From: SXRF01 sp038043465
GTDB taxonomy: Bacteria; Pseudomonadota; Alphaproteobacteria; Rickettsiales; SXRF01
Direction of reading: 5' to 3'
DNA length: 64,000 nt
Assembly: GCA_038043465.1 (NCBI GenBank)
Contig: JBBTBX010000021.1
Coordinates: 1-64,000 of the forward strand
The notes under the pieces: generated by a model
Databases searched by the model: none
Seen by the model: only the letters and a program-made list of their open reading frames with translations
Told to the model about the DNA's origin: nothing
Translations under genes and position numbers: made by a program
Part shown: in pieces, positions 6,036 to 14,206 of the stretch
How positions within the stretch are numbered: the stretch's first letter is position 1
Layout of the letters: each line of letters begins with the position of its first letter

Positions 6036-8099
6036 ATGCCAAAACTAACGATTGATGGACAGGAAATTGAAGTAGAAGCTGGAACGGTGTTGATTCAGGC
6101 GGCGGAGCGTCTGGGAATTGAGATACCACGTTTTTGTTATCATGAACGCCTTGCTATCGCTGGAAATTGCCGCATGTGCCTAGTTGAAGTTGCTCCTGGT
6201 CCACCAAAGCCACAGGCATCCTGCGCTTTACCTTGTGCTGATGGCATGGTGGTAAAAACCAATTCACCGATGGTGAAGAAAGCCCGTGAGGGTGTGATGG
6301 AATTTCTGCTTATCAATCATCCTCTTGATTGCCCGATTTGCGACCAAGGTGGTGAATGCGATTTGCAGGATCAGGCAATGGCTTATGGCACTGGCATCAG
6401 CCGTTATAAAGAGCATAAACGCTCGGTTGAAAATAAATATATGGGGCCGATTGTTAAAACCGAAATGACCCGCTGCATCCATTGCACGCGTTGTGTTCGT
6501 TTCGCCACGGAAATCGCGGGTGTGCCAGAGCTTGGTGCGTTTGGACGTGGTGAGCATATGGAAATTGGGACTTATGTAGAAAAAACTTTGACTTCGGAAC
6601 TGTCAGGAAACTTAGTTGATTTATGTCCAGTTGGTGCGTTAACCAGCAAGCCTTATGCTTTTGCGGCGCGTCCGTGGGAGCTTACCAAAACCGAAACTAT
6701 AGATGTGCTCGATGCAGTTGGTTCTAATATCCGCGTGGATAGCCGCGGCGAAGCGGTGCTGCGTGTACTTCCGCGTATCAATGAAGATATAAACGAAGAA
6801 TGGATTTCTGATAAAACCCGCCATGCCTGTGATGGTCTGCGCGTACAACGTCTGGACAGACCGTATATTCGCGGTAATGATGGAAAGCTTCGTGAAGCAA
6901 GCTGGGAAGATGCTTTAGCGGTGGTAGCTGGCAAAATGAAAACACTCAAACCGGAGGAGATGGCAGCTCTTTCCGGTAATTTAGCTTGTGCTGAAAGCGT
7001 TATGGCGTTGCGGAATATTCTTGACAATATGCATGTTGGTAGTCGTGATTGCCGTCAGGATGGTGCTATGTATGATGTTTCCAGCCGTTCCAATTACCTG
7101 TTCAATACCAGCATTGCCGGGCTTGAGCAGGCGGATGTTATTTTGTTTATCGGGGCGAATCCACGTCGGGAAGCAGCTATAGTGAATGCCCGCATTCGTA
7201 AGACTTATTTAAAAGGTAATTTAAACGTATATAGTATTGGCAGTAATGCTGATTATAATTATCCGGTTTATTCTTTCGGCAATGATCCTCGTGTCATTTC
7301 TGATATTGTGCTTGGCACACATCCTCTTGCTAATATATTGGCTGAAGCCAAAAATCCTGTCATAATTATTGGAACATCGGCGATTGCCCGCAGTGATGGC
7401 GAGGCTATTTTTGCTGCGGCGAAAACCATGGCAAAGAAATATGGCGTTGTTCGTGATGATTGGAATGGTTTTAATGTGCTGCATCATGCTGCGGGGCGGG
7501 TTGGCGCGTTAGATTTAGGCTTTGTTCCAAAAGATGGTGGGCGCAATATAGCTGAGATTTTTGCCAGCTGTGCAATTGGTGATGTTAAATTTGTATATCT
7601 GCTTGGTGCTGATGAATTTGATATGGGGCTTCTAGGCAACGCTTTTGTGGTATATCAAGGCAGTCATGGGGATGATGGTGCGCATCGGGCAGATGTTATA
7701 TTGCCTTCGGCAGCTTACACTGAAAAAGATGCAACATACGTTAACTTAGAAGGACGGGTGCAGCGTACAAAGCGGGCTGTTTTTCCGGTTGGGCAGGCTA
7801 AAGAAGATTGGAGTATACTCCGCACACTCTCTGATAAGCTTGGCAATCCGCTTCCTTACAATAATCTTTCGCAGCTGCGTGCACGTATGGAAAAAATTGC
7901 ACCGCATTTTACAAGGCTTGGCGAGATTATTCCATCGCAATTGTCCGATGGTGTGCAACCGGGGCGGGTGGTAATCAATGCTTCGCCGTTTGATGAATTC
8001 ATAACCAATTTCTATATGACCGACCCTATCTCACGTGCCAGTAAAACCATGGCGGAATGTAGTAAATCAGTTAATTCGCAAGCGAAGAAGGTGGCATGA
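6036..8099 (+). CDS. nuoG: NADH-quinone oxidoreductase subunit G
   Basis: The 687-residue iron-sulfur subunit of the complex I peripheral arm. The N-terminal ferredoxin-like domain carries CYHERLAIAGNCRMCLVE (2Fe-2S N1b), then CALPC, the His/Cys set HPLDCPICDQGGECDLQD (N5) and CIHCTRCVRFATEIAGV with NLVDLCPVGAL (N4). A molybdopterin-oxidoreductase-like domain follows from about residue 220 (ETIDVLDAVGSNIRVDSRG) without a cofactor role. The start is fixed by MPKLTIDGQEIEVEAG and AGGA upstream. Three partial copies of this start lie upstream, at 4293, 5128 and 5436. Confidence 0.97.
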   Translation: MPKLTIDGQEIEVEAGTVLIQAAERLGIEIPRFCYHERLAIAGNCRMCLVEVAPGPPKPQASCALPCADGMVVKTNSPMVKKAREGVMEFLLINHPLDCPICDQGGECDLQDQAMAYGTGISRYKEHKRSVENKYMGPIVKTEMTRCIHCTRCVRFATEIAGVPELGAFGRGEHMEIGTYVEKTLTSELSGNLVDLCPVGALTSKPYAFAARPWELTKTETIDVLDAVGSNIRVDSRGEAVLRVLPRINEDINEEWISDKTRHACDGLRVQRLDRPYIRGNDGKLREASWEDALAVVAGKMKTLKPEEMAALSGNLACAESVMALRNILDNMHVGSRDCRQDGAMYDVSSRSNYLFNTSIAGLEQADVILFIGANPRREAAIVNARIRKTYLKGNLNVYSIGSNADYNYPVYSFGNDPRVISDIVLGTHPLANILAEAKNPVIIIGTSAIARSDGEAIFAAAKTMAKKYGVVRDDWNGFNVLHHAAGRVGALDLGFVPKDGGRNIAEIFASCAIGDVKFVYLLGADEFDMGLLGNAFVVYQGSHGDDGAHRADVILPSAAYTEKDATYVNLEGRVQRTKRAVFPVGQAKEDWSILRTLSDKLGNPLPYNNLSQLRARMEKIAPHFTRLGEIIPSQLSDGVQPGRVVINASPFDEFITNFYMTDPISRASKTMAECSKSVNSQAKKVA

Positions 8100-8100
8100 C

Positions 8101-8361
8101 ATGCCAACTATCTGCTTCTTTTATGGGATTTATATTTCCATGTATGTAAACGAACATAATCCACCACATTTTCATGCCGAATATCAGGGAAACGAGGCTT
8201 TGATAAACATACAAAACGGCGAATTGTTGGATGGAAAACTTCCTAGGCAGGCTTTAAATCTAATAGATCAGTGGAGAAAACAACATATTGCAGAGCTAAT
8301 GGAAAATTGGGATAATGCTACTAAACTTATTATGCCGAAAAAAATCGCGCCATTGGAGTAG
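8101..8361 (+). CDS. DUF4160 family protein
   Basis: An 86-residue protein starting one base after the nuoG stop. It matches the DUF4160 pattern: PTICFFYGIYISMY near the start, then EHNPPHFHAEYQG with the conserved PPHFHA, and GELLDGKLPRQALNLI toward the end. DUF4160 genes commonly sit directly before a DUF2442 gene, as here, and the pair is suspected to be TA-like. Function is not established. It is AT-rich compared with nuoG. Confidence 0.82.
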   Translation: MPTICFFYGIYISMYVNEHNPPHFHAEYQGNEALINIQNGELLDGKLPRQALNLIDQWRKQHIAELMENWDNATKLIMPKKIAPLE

Positions 8362-8367
8362 CTATCT

Positions 8368-8634
8368 ATGTATTACCATATAACGAATGCAGCCTGCTTA
8401 AAAGATTATTTTGTGCATCTTGAGTTTGAAGATGGTACAAAAGGTGTGGTAGACCTAAGTAAAATAGTCAATGAATGGGATGCTTTCTTACCGCTAAAAG
8501 ATAAGAAATTATTTTGTAAAATGAAAATTGATGAGCGTTTTCATACTATAGAATGGCCAAATGGGCTGGATTTATCCCCTAGAACCCTTTATGAGAAAGT
8601 AAAAAATAGCGATGGAAAACCAGTTGATTACTAA
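8368..8634 (+). CDS. DUF2442 family protein
   Basis: An 88-residue partner of the preceding DUF4160 protein, starting six bases after it. It shows the family features: LEFEDGTKGVVDLSKIV for the beta-hairpin, an F..MKIDERFHTIEWPNG segment, and DLSPRTLYEKV at the end. Paralogues have been noted as small regulatory or antitoxin-like proteins, but I infer this from pairing only. Confidence 0.82.
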   Translation: MYYHITNAACLKDYFVHLEFEDGTKGVVDLSKIVNEWDAFLPLKDKKLFCKMKIDERFHTIEWPNGLDLSPRTLYEKVKNSDGKPVDY

Positions 8635-8658
8635 TTTTTTACCTGTTTGAGGGGCGCA

Positions 8659-8871
8659 ATGAAACAATATAAAGTTGTAATTTACCGTGAGCCGTTGCTT
8701 GGCTCTATCCTGCTTTTCGGTGCTAAGGTTGATCCGCGCAAATATACGGATTTTCTTAATAACCATGCAAAAGAAGGGTGGAAGGTGGTTACCGTAGAGC
8801 GTGAGTCTCGTCGTGAGCTGCTTATTTTTAAACGCGAAGCATTTATAACTATTTTGGAAAAGGATGTTTAA
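8659..8871 (+). CDS. DUF4177-like small protein
   Basis: A 70-residue soluble protein. MKQYKVVIYRE, LNNHAKEGWKVVTV with the E/KGW core, and LLIFKRE at the end fit DUF4177-type proteins. The ATG at 8659 with GAGGGG upstream is preferred to a TTG at 8647. Its stop overlaps the next ATG. Role unknown; it is another small gene between nuoG and nuoH. Confidence 0.6.
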   Translation: MKQYKVVIYREPLLGSILLFGAKVDPRKYTDFLNNHAKEGWKVVTVERESRRELLIFKREAFITILEKDV

Positions 8872-9109
8872 AATGAAATGGCGTGATTATTCTGTCCAGC
8901 AGAAATTGCTTATGGTGGTTGCGGTTTCAGTTGTTGCGACTGCCTTCTTGTTTTTACTTGAATTATGGGGCATCTCGATACCTAAGGAATTTTTGGCTAA
9001 AATAGTTGGAACTTTAATCATAATAGGAGTGGTGTCAGCAATTTTAATTGCTATAAATTCTAATATGAAAGAAGAAAAAAAAGACGATAAAGATAATTTT
9101 TTTAATTAG
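8864..9109 (+). CDS. Small membrane protein, two helices
   Basis: An 81-residue protein with two hydrophobic segments (LLMVVAVSVVATAFLFLLEL and IVGTLIIIGVVSAILIAI) and a charged tail rich in Lys, Asp and Glu. No family recognised. ATG codons at 8864 and 8873 are both possible. The first overlaps the DUF4177-like stop, which favours coupled translation. Confidence 0.6.
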   Translation: MFKMKWRDYSVQQKLLMVVAVSVVATAFLFLLELWGISIPKEFLAKIVGTLIIIGVVSAILIAINSNMKEEKKDDKDNFFN

Positions 9110-9118
9110 GTTACTGCT

Positions 9119-9169
9119 ATGTTGGATTTGCTATTTTCCTGCCTGCCACTGAGAGCTAAGAAAGTTTAG
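9119..9169 (+). other. 16-codon minicistron before nuoH
   Basis: ATG TTG GAT TTG CTA... reads MLDLLFSCLPLRAKKV and stops at 9167-9169, eight bases before the nuoH ATG. By position it resembles the leader minicistrons before nuoF and nuoG. Its similarity to the nuoH start (FLMPLLIPLGKIL) is too weak to call it a copy. It may be a translational coupler. Confidence 0.3.
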
Positions 9170-9177
9170 ATTGCTGT

Positions 9178-10182
9178 ATGGATGAAATTATAACCTTCTT
9201 GATGCCGCTTTTGATTCCACTTGGTAAGATTTTGCTGGTAGTTGTCCCGCTTCTTGTCTGCGTTGCCATGCTGACTTTAGTTGAGCGCAAAGTTATAGCA
9301 GCAATGCAACTACGCAAAGGTCCCAATGTCGTTGGATTCTGGGGGCTATTGCAGCCATTTGCCGATGGTCTGAAACTGTTTTTAAAAGAAACTATTATTC
9401 CATCGCAGTCCAGTCGCGTTATATTCCTGCTTGCGCCGATGGTCACGTTTATGCTGGCTTTGCTTGGCTGGGCAGTGATTCCGCTTACACCTGAATTTGT
9501 AATAGCTGACATCAATGTTGGAATTTTATATCTGTTTGCGGTTTCTTCGCTCGGTGTTTACGGCATAATCATGGCCGGTTGGGCGAGTAATTCTAAATAT
9601 GCTTTTCTTGGTGCAATCCGCTCCAGCGCGCAAATGGTCTCATACGAAGTATCAATAGGATTTGTGATAGTAACGGTTCTATTGCTGGTTGGTTCACTTA
9701 ATCTTGGTGATATAGTGAAGGCGCAATCTGGCGGATTCTGGAACTGGCACGCTTTTGGCGGTCTGTTTCCGATGTTTGTAGTGTTTTTTATTTCGGCACT
9801 GGCGGAAACCAACCGTCATCCTTTTGATTTGCCTGAGGCAGAGGCGGAGCTGGTCGCCGGCTACAATGTTGAATATTCTTCAATGTCATTCGCTCTGTTT
9901 TTTCTTGGTGAATATGCCAATATGATTCTGATGTCGGGAATGACAACTATATTGTTTCTTGGCGGCTGGCAGCCAATTGCTGATATTGCCCTATTCACTT
10001 GGGTTCCGCCCCTGTTATGGTTTGTTGCTAAAGTGTTTATTTGCCTGTTTATATTCATCTGGGCAAGGGCAACGCTGCCACGCTATCGTTATGATCAGTT
10101 GATGCGGCTTGGTTGGAAGGTATTTCTACCGCTTTCCCTGGTTTGGGTGGTGTTAACCTCGGCTTTTGTCGTTTATTGGTAA
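9178..10182 (+). CDS. nuoH: NADH-quinone oxidoreductase subunit H
   Basis: The 334-residue membrane subunit at the joint between the arms of complex I, forming much of the quinone channel. About eight membrane helices are visible. Conserved stretches include LVERKVIAAMQLRKGPNVVG near residue 35, with the charged loop over the quinone entry, SNSKYAFLGAIRSSAQMVSYE, and ETNRHPFDLPEAEAELVAG with the acidic chain. Length and motifs are normal. The ATG at 9178 starts MDEIITFLMPL; its shadow minicistron ends eight bases upstream. Confidence 0.96.
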   Translation: MDEIITFLMPLLIPLGKILLVVVPLLVCVAMLTLVERKVIAAMQLRKGPNVVGFWGLLQPFADGLKLFLKETIIPSQSSRVIFLLAPMVTFMLALLGWAVIPLTPEFVIADINVGILYLFAVSSLGVYGIIMAGWASNSKYAFLGAIRSSAQMVSYEVSIGFVIVTVLLLVGSLNLGDIVKAQSGGFWNWHAFGGLFPMFVVFFISALAETNRHPFDLPEAEAELVAGYNVEYSSMSFALFFLGEYANMILMSGMTTILFLGGWQPIADIALFTWVPPLLWFVAKVFICLFIFIWARATLPRYRYDQLMRLGWKVFLPLSLVWVVLTSAFVVYW

Positions 10183-10190
10183 GGAATGAA

Positions 10191-10841
10191 ATGGAAGATC
10201 CAGATATAACAGTACATATAGGTCGTATAGAAGCTTTTTTCCAATGGCTGGTAGATTTTGTCCATCATTTTGGCTATCTGGGAATTTTTATAATGTCTTT
10301 TCTGGAAAGCACTTTTGTGCCGATACCAAGCGAAGTTACAATGATTCCTGCTGGTGTGCTGGTGCAACAGGGGCATATGAATTTCTGGATAGTGTGGTTT
10401 GCGTCTACTCTCGGCGCGCTTGCCGGCTCACTTTTTAATTATTATCTGGCTCTGTGGCTTGGGCGCAGGTTCTTTTATAACTATGGAAAATATTTTTTCT
10501 TCACTCACGAAAAACTGGATAAAATAGACAAGTTTTTTGCAGAGCATGGTGATATTTCAACTTTCACTGGTCGACTGCTGCCAGGGGTGCGGCATTTTAT
10601 CGCTTTTCCCGCCGGTCTTGCGCACATGAATCTTAAGAAATTCTGCATTTATACTTTTCTGGGAAGCTCGATCTGGATGGCTGTGCTTATTATTGTCGGC
10701 TATTACATTGGCGATAATAAAGAGATGCTACATAAAATGATGCCTTATATAGTTGGTGCTGTTTCTGCTTTCGGAATAGTTGCGGTGGGTGGTTATGTAT
10801 GGTATCAGCGTAGAAAAAAGCGGAAAATAAAGGTAGATTAG
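10191..10841 (+). CDS. DedA-family membrane protein
   Basis: A 216-residue polytopic protein of the DedA/SNARE-associated family, now regarded as lipid scramblases or flippases for undecaprenyl phosphate and phosphatidylethanolamine. Signatures are FLESTFVPIPSEVTMIPAG near residue 38, GSLFNYYLALWLGRRF, and FTGRLLPGVRHFIAFPAGLAH with the conserved Arg residues. It sits between nuoH and nuoI, an unusual place, with small gaps (8 and 1 bases). The chosen ATG gives MEDPDITVH; an upstream in-frame extension overlaps nuoH and is unlikely. Confidence 0.88.
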   Translation: MEDPDITVHIGRIEAFFQWLVDFVHHFGYLGIFIMSFLESTFVPIPSEVTMIPAGVLVQQGHMNFWIVWFASTLGALAGSLFNYYLALWLGRRFFYNYGKYFFFTHEKLDKIDKFFAEHGDISTFTGRLLPGVRHFIAFPAGLAHMNLKKFCIYTFLGSSIWMAVLIIVGYYIGDNKEMLHKMMPYIVGAVSAFGIVAVGGYVWYQRRKKRKIKVD

Positions 10842-10842
10842 G

Positions 10843-11331
10843 ATGATAGGTCGCAGTAGTACAGTTAGGGCTTTTCTGCTGGCGGAGCTGGTCTCCGGCT
10901 TTTGGCTGACGCTTAAATATATGTTCAAAAAACCGGTTACCATTAATTACCCCTACGAAAAAGGTCCACTCAGCCCGCGCTTTCGCGGTGAACATGCCCT
11001 TCGCCGCTATCCTAATGGAGAAGAACGTTGCATTGCCTGTAAATTATGTGAGGCAATTTGTCCGGCGCAGGCAATAACTATTGAAGCTGAAGCTCGTGAA
11101 GACGGTTCACGCAGGACAACTCGTTACGATATTGATATGACCAAATGCATCTATTGCGGGTTTTGTCAGGAAGCATGTCCGGTAGATGCCATAGTTGAAA
11201 CCCCGAATTTTGAGTTTGCTACGGAAACGCATGAGGAGCTTCTATATAACAAAGAAAAATTGTTGAGTAATGGCGAGCGTTGGGAAAGCACGATTGCTGC
11301 AAGCCTTTCCGCCGATGTGGAGTATAGATAG
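10843..11331 (+). CDS. nuoI: NADH-quinone oxidoreductase subunit I
   Basis: The 162-residue ferredoxin-type subunit carrying clusters N6a and N6b, which hand electrons toward quinone. The two 4Fe-4S motifs are clear: CIACKLCEAICP and CIYCGFCQEACP. The N-terminal amphipathic segment (SGFWLTLKYMFKKPVTINYP) docks on the membrane arm. Length is normal for alphaproteobacteria. It starts one base after the DedA gene and ends two bases before nuoJ. Confidence 0.97.
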   Translation: MIGRSSTVRAFLLAELVSGFWLTLKYMFKKPVTINYPYEKGPLSPRFRGEHALRRYPNGEERCIACKLCEAICPAQAITIEAEAREDGSRRTTRYDIDMTKCIYCGFCQEACPVDAIVETPNFEFATETHEELLYNKEKLLSNGERWESTIAASLSADVEYR

Positions 11332-11333
11332 GA

Positions 11334-11957
11334 ATGGCTGAGAATATTGCAACATTGATGTTTTACATCTTTTCGCTGATTACGATTGTATCGGCGTGCA
11401 TGGTTGTTTCCAGCAAAAACCCTGTTCATTCGGTGTTTTTTTTAATTCTGGCATTTTTTAATGTTGCTGGTCTGTTTGTATTGATTGGCGCGGAATATAT
11501 CGCAATGACACTGGTGATTGTCTATGTTGGTGCAGTTGCCGTATTATTCCTGTTTGTTGTGATGATGCTCAATATTAATTTTGCCGAAATGCGCGAGGGT
11601 TTCCTTAAATACCTTCCTGTCGGTGGAGCAGTTGCCCTGACTATTTTCGTTGAATTCGTATTTATATTATACGGTTCTTTTGCCGGTAAAAATGCTGTTT
11701 CGCCGGTCAGGGATGTAATTCTGCCAAGTGAAGAAATCAGCAATACCAAGGCAATTGGTTCCATACTATACACCGATTATGCCTACCCATTCCAGATGGC
11801 AGGGATAATTCTTCTTATCGCGATGATCGGGGCCATTGTTCTGACCAAGCGCGATAGTTATTCAGTACGCAGGCAGGATATTGCAAGGCAGCTGGCGCGC
11901 ACTAAGACGAGTGGCATAGAAATTGTTTCTGTAAAATCAGGCGAGGGGATTTCATAG
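11334..11957 (+). CDS. nuoJ: NADH-quinone oxidoreductase subunit J
   Basis: A 207-residue membrane subunit with five hydrophobic helices. The conserved VYVGAVAVLFLFVVMMLNI helix, which in structures contains the pi-bulge that moves during turnover, lies near residue 62. The C-terminal tail after GAIVLTKRD is polar and variable, as usual. It couples quinone chemistry to the antiporter-like subunits. Confidence 0.95.
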   Translation: MAENIATLMFYIFSLITIVSACMVVSSKNPVHSVFFLILAFFNVAGLFVLIGAEYIAMTLVIVYVGAVAVLFLFVVMMLNINFAEMREGFLKYLPVGGAVALTIFVEFVFILYGSFAGKNAVSPVRDVILPSEEISNTKAIGSILYTDYAYPFQMAGIILLIAMIGAIVLTKRDSYSVRRQDIARQLARTKTSGIEIVSVKSGEGIS

Positions 11958-11960
11958 AAT

Positions 11961-12287
11961 ATGGATCAGGTGTTTTTTGGAAATATAGGTGCTATCCACT
12001 ATCTTATTCTATCCAGCTTGCTGTTTACCATCGGCGTGTGCGGGATTTTTCTTAATCGCAAGAATATCATAACCATACTTATGTCGATTGAACTTATTCT
12101 TTTGTCGGTGAATATAAATTTTGTAGCGTTTTCGGTAAAACTTGGCGATCTTACAGGTCAGATTTTTGCCATGTTTATTCTAACTGTTGCCGCTGCTGAA
12201 GCTGCTATTGGTCTTGCCATTTTAGTTATCTACTTCCGTAATCGTGGTACGATTGCGGTCGAAGATGTGAATATGATGAAGGGATAA
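11961..12287 (+). CDS. nuoK: NADH-quinone oxidoreductase subunit K
   Basis: A 108-residue subunit with three membrane helices, related to MrpC. The two functionally important membrane glutamates are seen in MSIELILLSVNINFVAF and VAAAEAAIGLAIL. The N-terminus (IGAIHYLILSSLLFTIG) matches the family, although five or six extra residues precede it. Normal operon position between nuoJ and nuoL. Confidence 0.95.
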   Translation: MDQVFFGNIGAIHYLILSSLLFTIGVCGIFLNRKNIITILMSIELILLSVNINFVAFSVKLGDLTGQIFAMFILTVAAAEAAIGLAILVIYFRNRGTIAVEDVNMMKG

Positions 12288-12289
12288 AA

Positions 12290-14206
12290 ATGATCTCATT
12301 CATAGTATTTCTGCCATTACTTGCCTCTATTATAGTCGGTCTTTTTGTACGTAGCATTAATCCTAAGTTAGCTCACCAACTAACCTGTGGGGCTATGATA
12401 TTTTCTGCCATTCTTTCTGGTATAGTTTTCTCTGGCTTTGCCTTTGGTGATAGTGTGGTTAGCAAGGCAAATATTTTGCCGTGGATTATTTCGGGCGACT
12501 TTGTTGCTAATTGGACGCTCAGGGTAGATGCGCTTACGGCGGTGATGCTGGTGGTAGTGACTTGGGTTTCAGCGGTCGTACATGTTTATTCGGTTGGCTA
12601 TATGAGCCATGATGAACACCAGCCACGCTTTATGGCATATCTGTCACTCTTTACCTTCTTCATGTTGATGCTGGTTACTTCTGATAATCTGGTGCAACTT
12701 TTCCTCGGCTGGGAAGGGGTAGGGCTTTGCTCTTATTTGCTGATTGGCTTCTGGTTCAAAAAACAGTCAGCCTGCAATGCGGCAATGAAAGCTTTCATAG
12801 TTAACCGTGTTGGCGATTTTGGTTTCGCGCTCGGAATTTTTGCCACTTATGTATTATTTGGCAGTGTTCAGTTTGATACAATTTTTTCTGCTGTTGCTAA
12901 TTATTCTGATGCGAAATTCTCTTTCCTCGGCAGCGAGTATCATGCCCTGACCTTGATCTGCATCCTGCTATTTATCGGAGCTATGGGTAAATCGGCGCAG
13001 CTTGGGTTGCATACTTGGCTTCCTGATGCTATGGAAGGCCCAACTCCGGTGTCCGCGCTAATCCACGCTGCAACCATGGTGACCGCCGGTGTGTTTATGG
13101 TGGTGCGTTGTTCGCCTTTATTCGAGCAATCTCCGGACGCGCTGATGGTGGTTACGGTTGTTGGTGCATGCACAGCATTTTTTGCTGCTACAGTCGGTTT
13201 GGTGCAGAATGATATTAAGCGGGTGATTGCTTATTCCACCTGTTCGCAGCTTGGCTATATGTTTTTTGCCTGCGGTGTTGGCGCGTATTCCGCCGCCATG
13301 TTCCATTTGATGACCCATGCTTTTTTTAAAGCCCTGTTGTTCCTTGGTGCTGGTTCGGTTATTCACGGTCTTTCCGGTGAGCAGGACATGCGCAATATGG
13401 GCGGGGTATGGAAAAAAATGCCAATAACTTATGCTTATATGTGGATTGGCTCGCTTGCCCTTGCTGGTGTTCCGGTCTTTGCCGGATATTATTCCAAGGA
13501 TATGATTTTAGAAGCAGCATATGCGCATGGCGGTGTTGGAAGTTTTGCATTCTGGATGGGAATTGCAGCAGCTTTCATGACCGCGTTTTATTCATGGCGG
13601 TTATTATTCATGACTTTCCACGGTAAATCGCGTGCTTCCAAAGAAGTGCAGGCGCATGTACATGAATCACCGCCGATTATGCTGAAACCATTATTCTTGT
13701 TGGCTTTTGGCGCGGTATTTTCTGGTTGGTTAGGCTACCATGTGTTTGGGATGGTTTCAGAGGAAGGGCATTTCTGGCAAGCGACAATCGCTTCGCATGA
13801 GGCTATTGAACATGCACATCACGCACCTGCCTGGGTAGCAACATTACCTCTGCTGATGGCATTGAGTGGTATTGGTCTGGCATGGTTCCTCTATATTGCA
13901 TCTCCGGCAATTCCAGCAAGGATTGCCAAGAAATTTCCATATCTATATAAATTCCTGCTTAACAAATGGTATTTCGACGAGCTTTATGATTTGCTGTTTG
14001 TGAATCCTGCCAAGCGTCTTGGTCAGTATCTGTGGAAATTCTGGGATGAAAAAATTATTGACGGGCTTGGGCCAAATGGTGCGGCACTAATTACTCATCT
14101 GATGGTTGGGCGCACCTCGCGACTGCAGACAGGTTATCTCTACCATTATGCTTTTGCTATGCTCCTTGGGTTTTTAATAATTACTAGCTGGGTGGTGTTC
14201 AGATAA
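12290..14206 (+). CDS. nuoL: NADH-quinone oxidoreductase subunit L
   Basis: The 638-residue distal proton-pumping subunit, MrpA-like. The core matches the proton antiporter family: GYMSHDEHQPRFMAYLSLF, WEGVGLCSYLLIGFW with the essential Glu, TWLPDAMEGPTPVSALIHAA with the broken helix, and AYSTCSQLGYMFFACG. The C-terminal part after about residue 500 corresponds to the lateral helix and final helix. The stop overlaps the nuoM start by one base. Confidence 0.97.
   Translation: MISFIVFLPLLASIIVGLFVRSINPKLAHQLTCGAMIFSAILSGIVFSGFAFGDSVVSKANILPWIISGDFVANWTLRVDALTAVMLVVVTWVSAVVHVYSVGYMSHDEHQPRFMAYLSLFTFFMLMLVTSDNLVQLFLGWEGVGLCSYLLIGFWFKKQSACNAAMKAFIVNRVGDFGFALGIFATYVLFGSVQFDTIFSAVANYSDAKFSFLGSEYHALTLICILLFIGAMGKSAQLGLHTWLPDAMEGPTPVSALIHAATMVTAGVFMVVRCSPLFEQSPDALMVVTVVGACTAFFAATVGLVQNDIKRVIAYSTCSQLGYMFFACGVGAYSAAMFHLMTHAFFKALLFLGAGSVIHGLSGEQDMRNMGGVWKKMPITYAYMWIGSLALAGVPVFAGYYSKDMILEAAYAHGGVGSFAFWMGIAAAFMTAFYSWRLLFMTFHGKSRASKEVQAHVHESPPIMLKPLFLLAFGAVFSGWLGYHVFGMVSEEGHFWQATIASHEAIEHAHHAPAWVATLPLLMALSGIGLAWFLYIASPAIPARIAKKFPYLYKFLLNKWYFDELYDLLFVNPAKRLGQYLWKFWDEKIIDGLGPNGAALITHLMVGRTSRLQTGYLYHYAFAMLLGFLIITSWVVFR

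Noticed and set aside
8101..8115. ATGCCAACTA at the DUF4160 start as another nuoG leader copy
   Set aside because: Only the first seven bases match nuoG before the sequences part, and the gene continues as a normal DUF4160 protein; chance is enough.
9119..9169. The minicistron before nuoH as a definite nuoH leader copy
   Set aside because: Beyond position and hydrophobicity the bases do not match the nuoH start, so I list it only as a minicistron.
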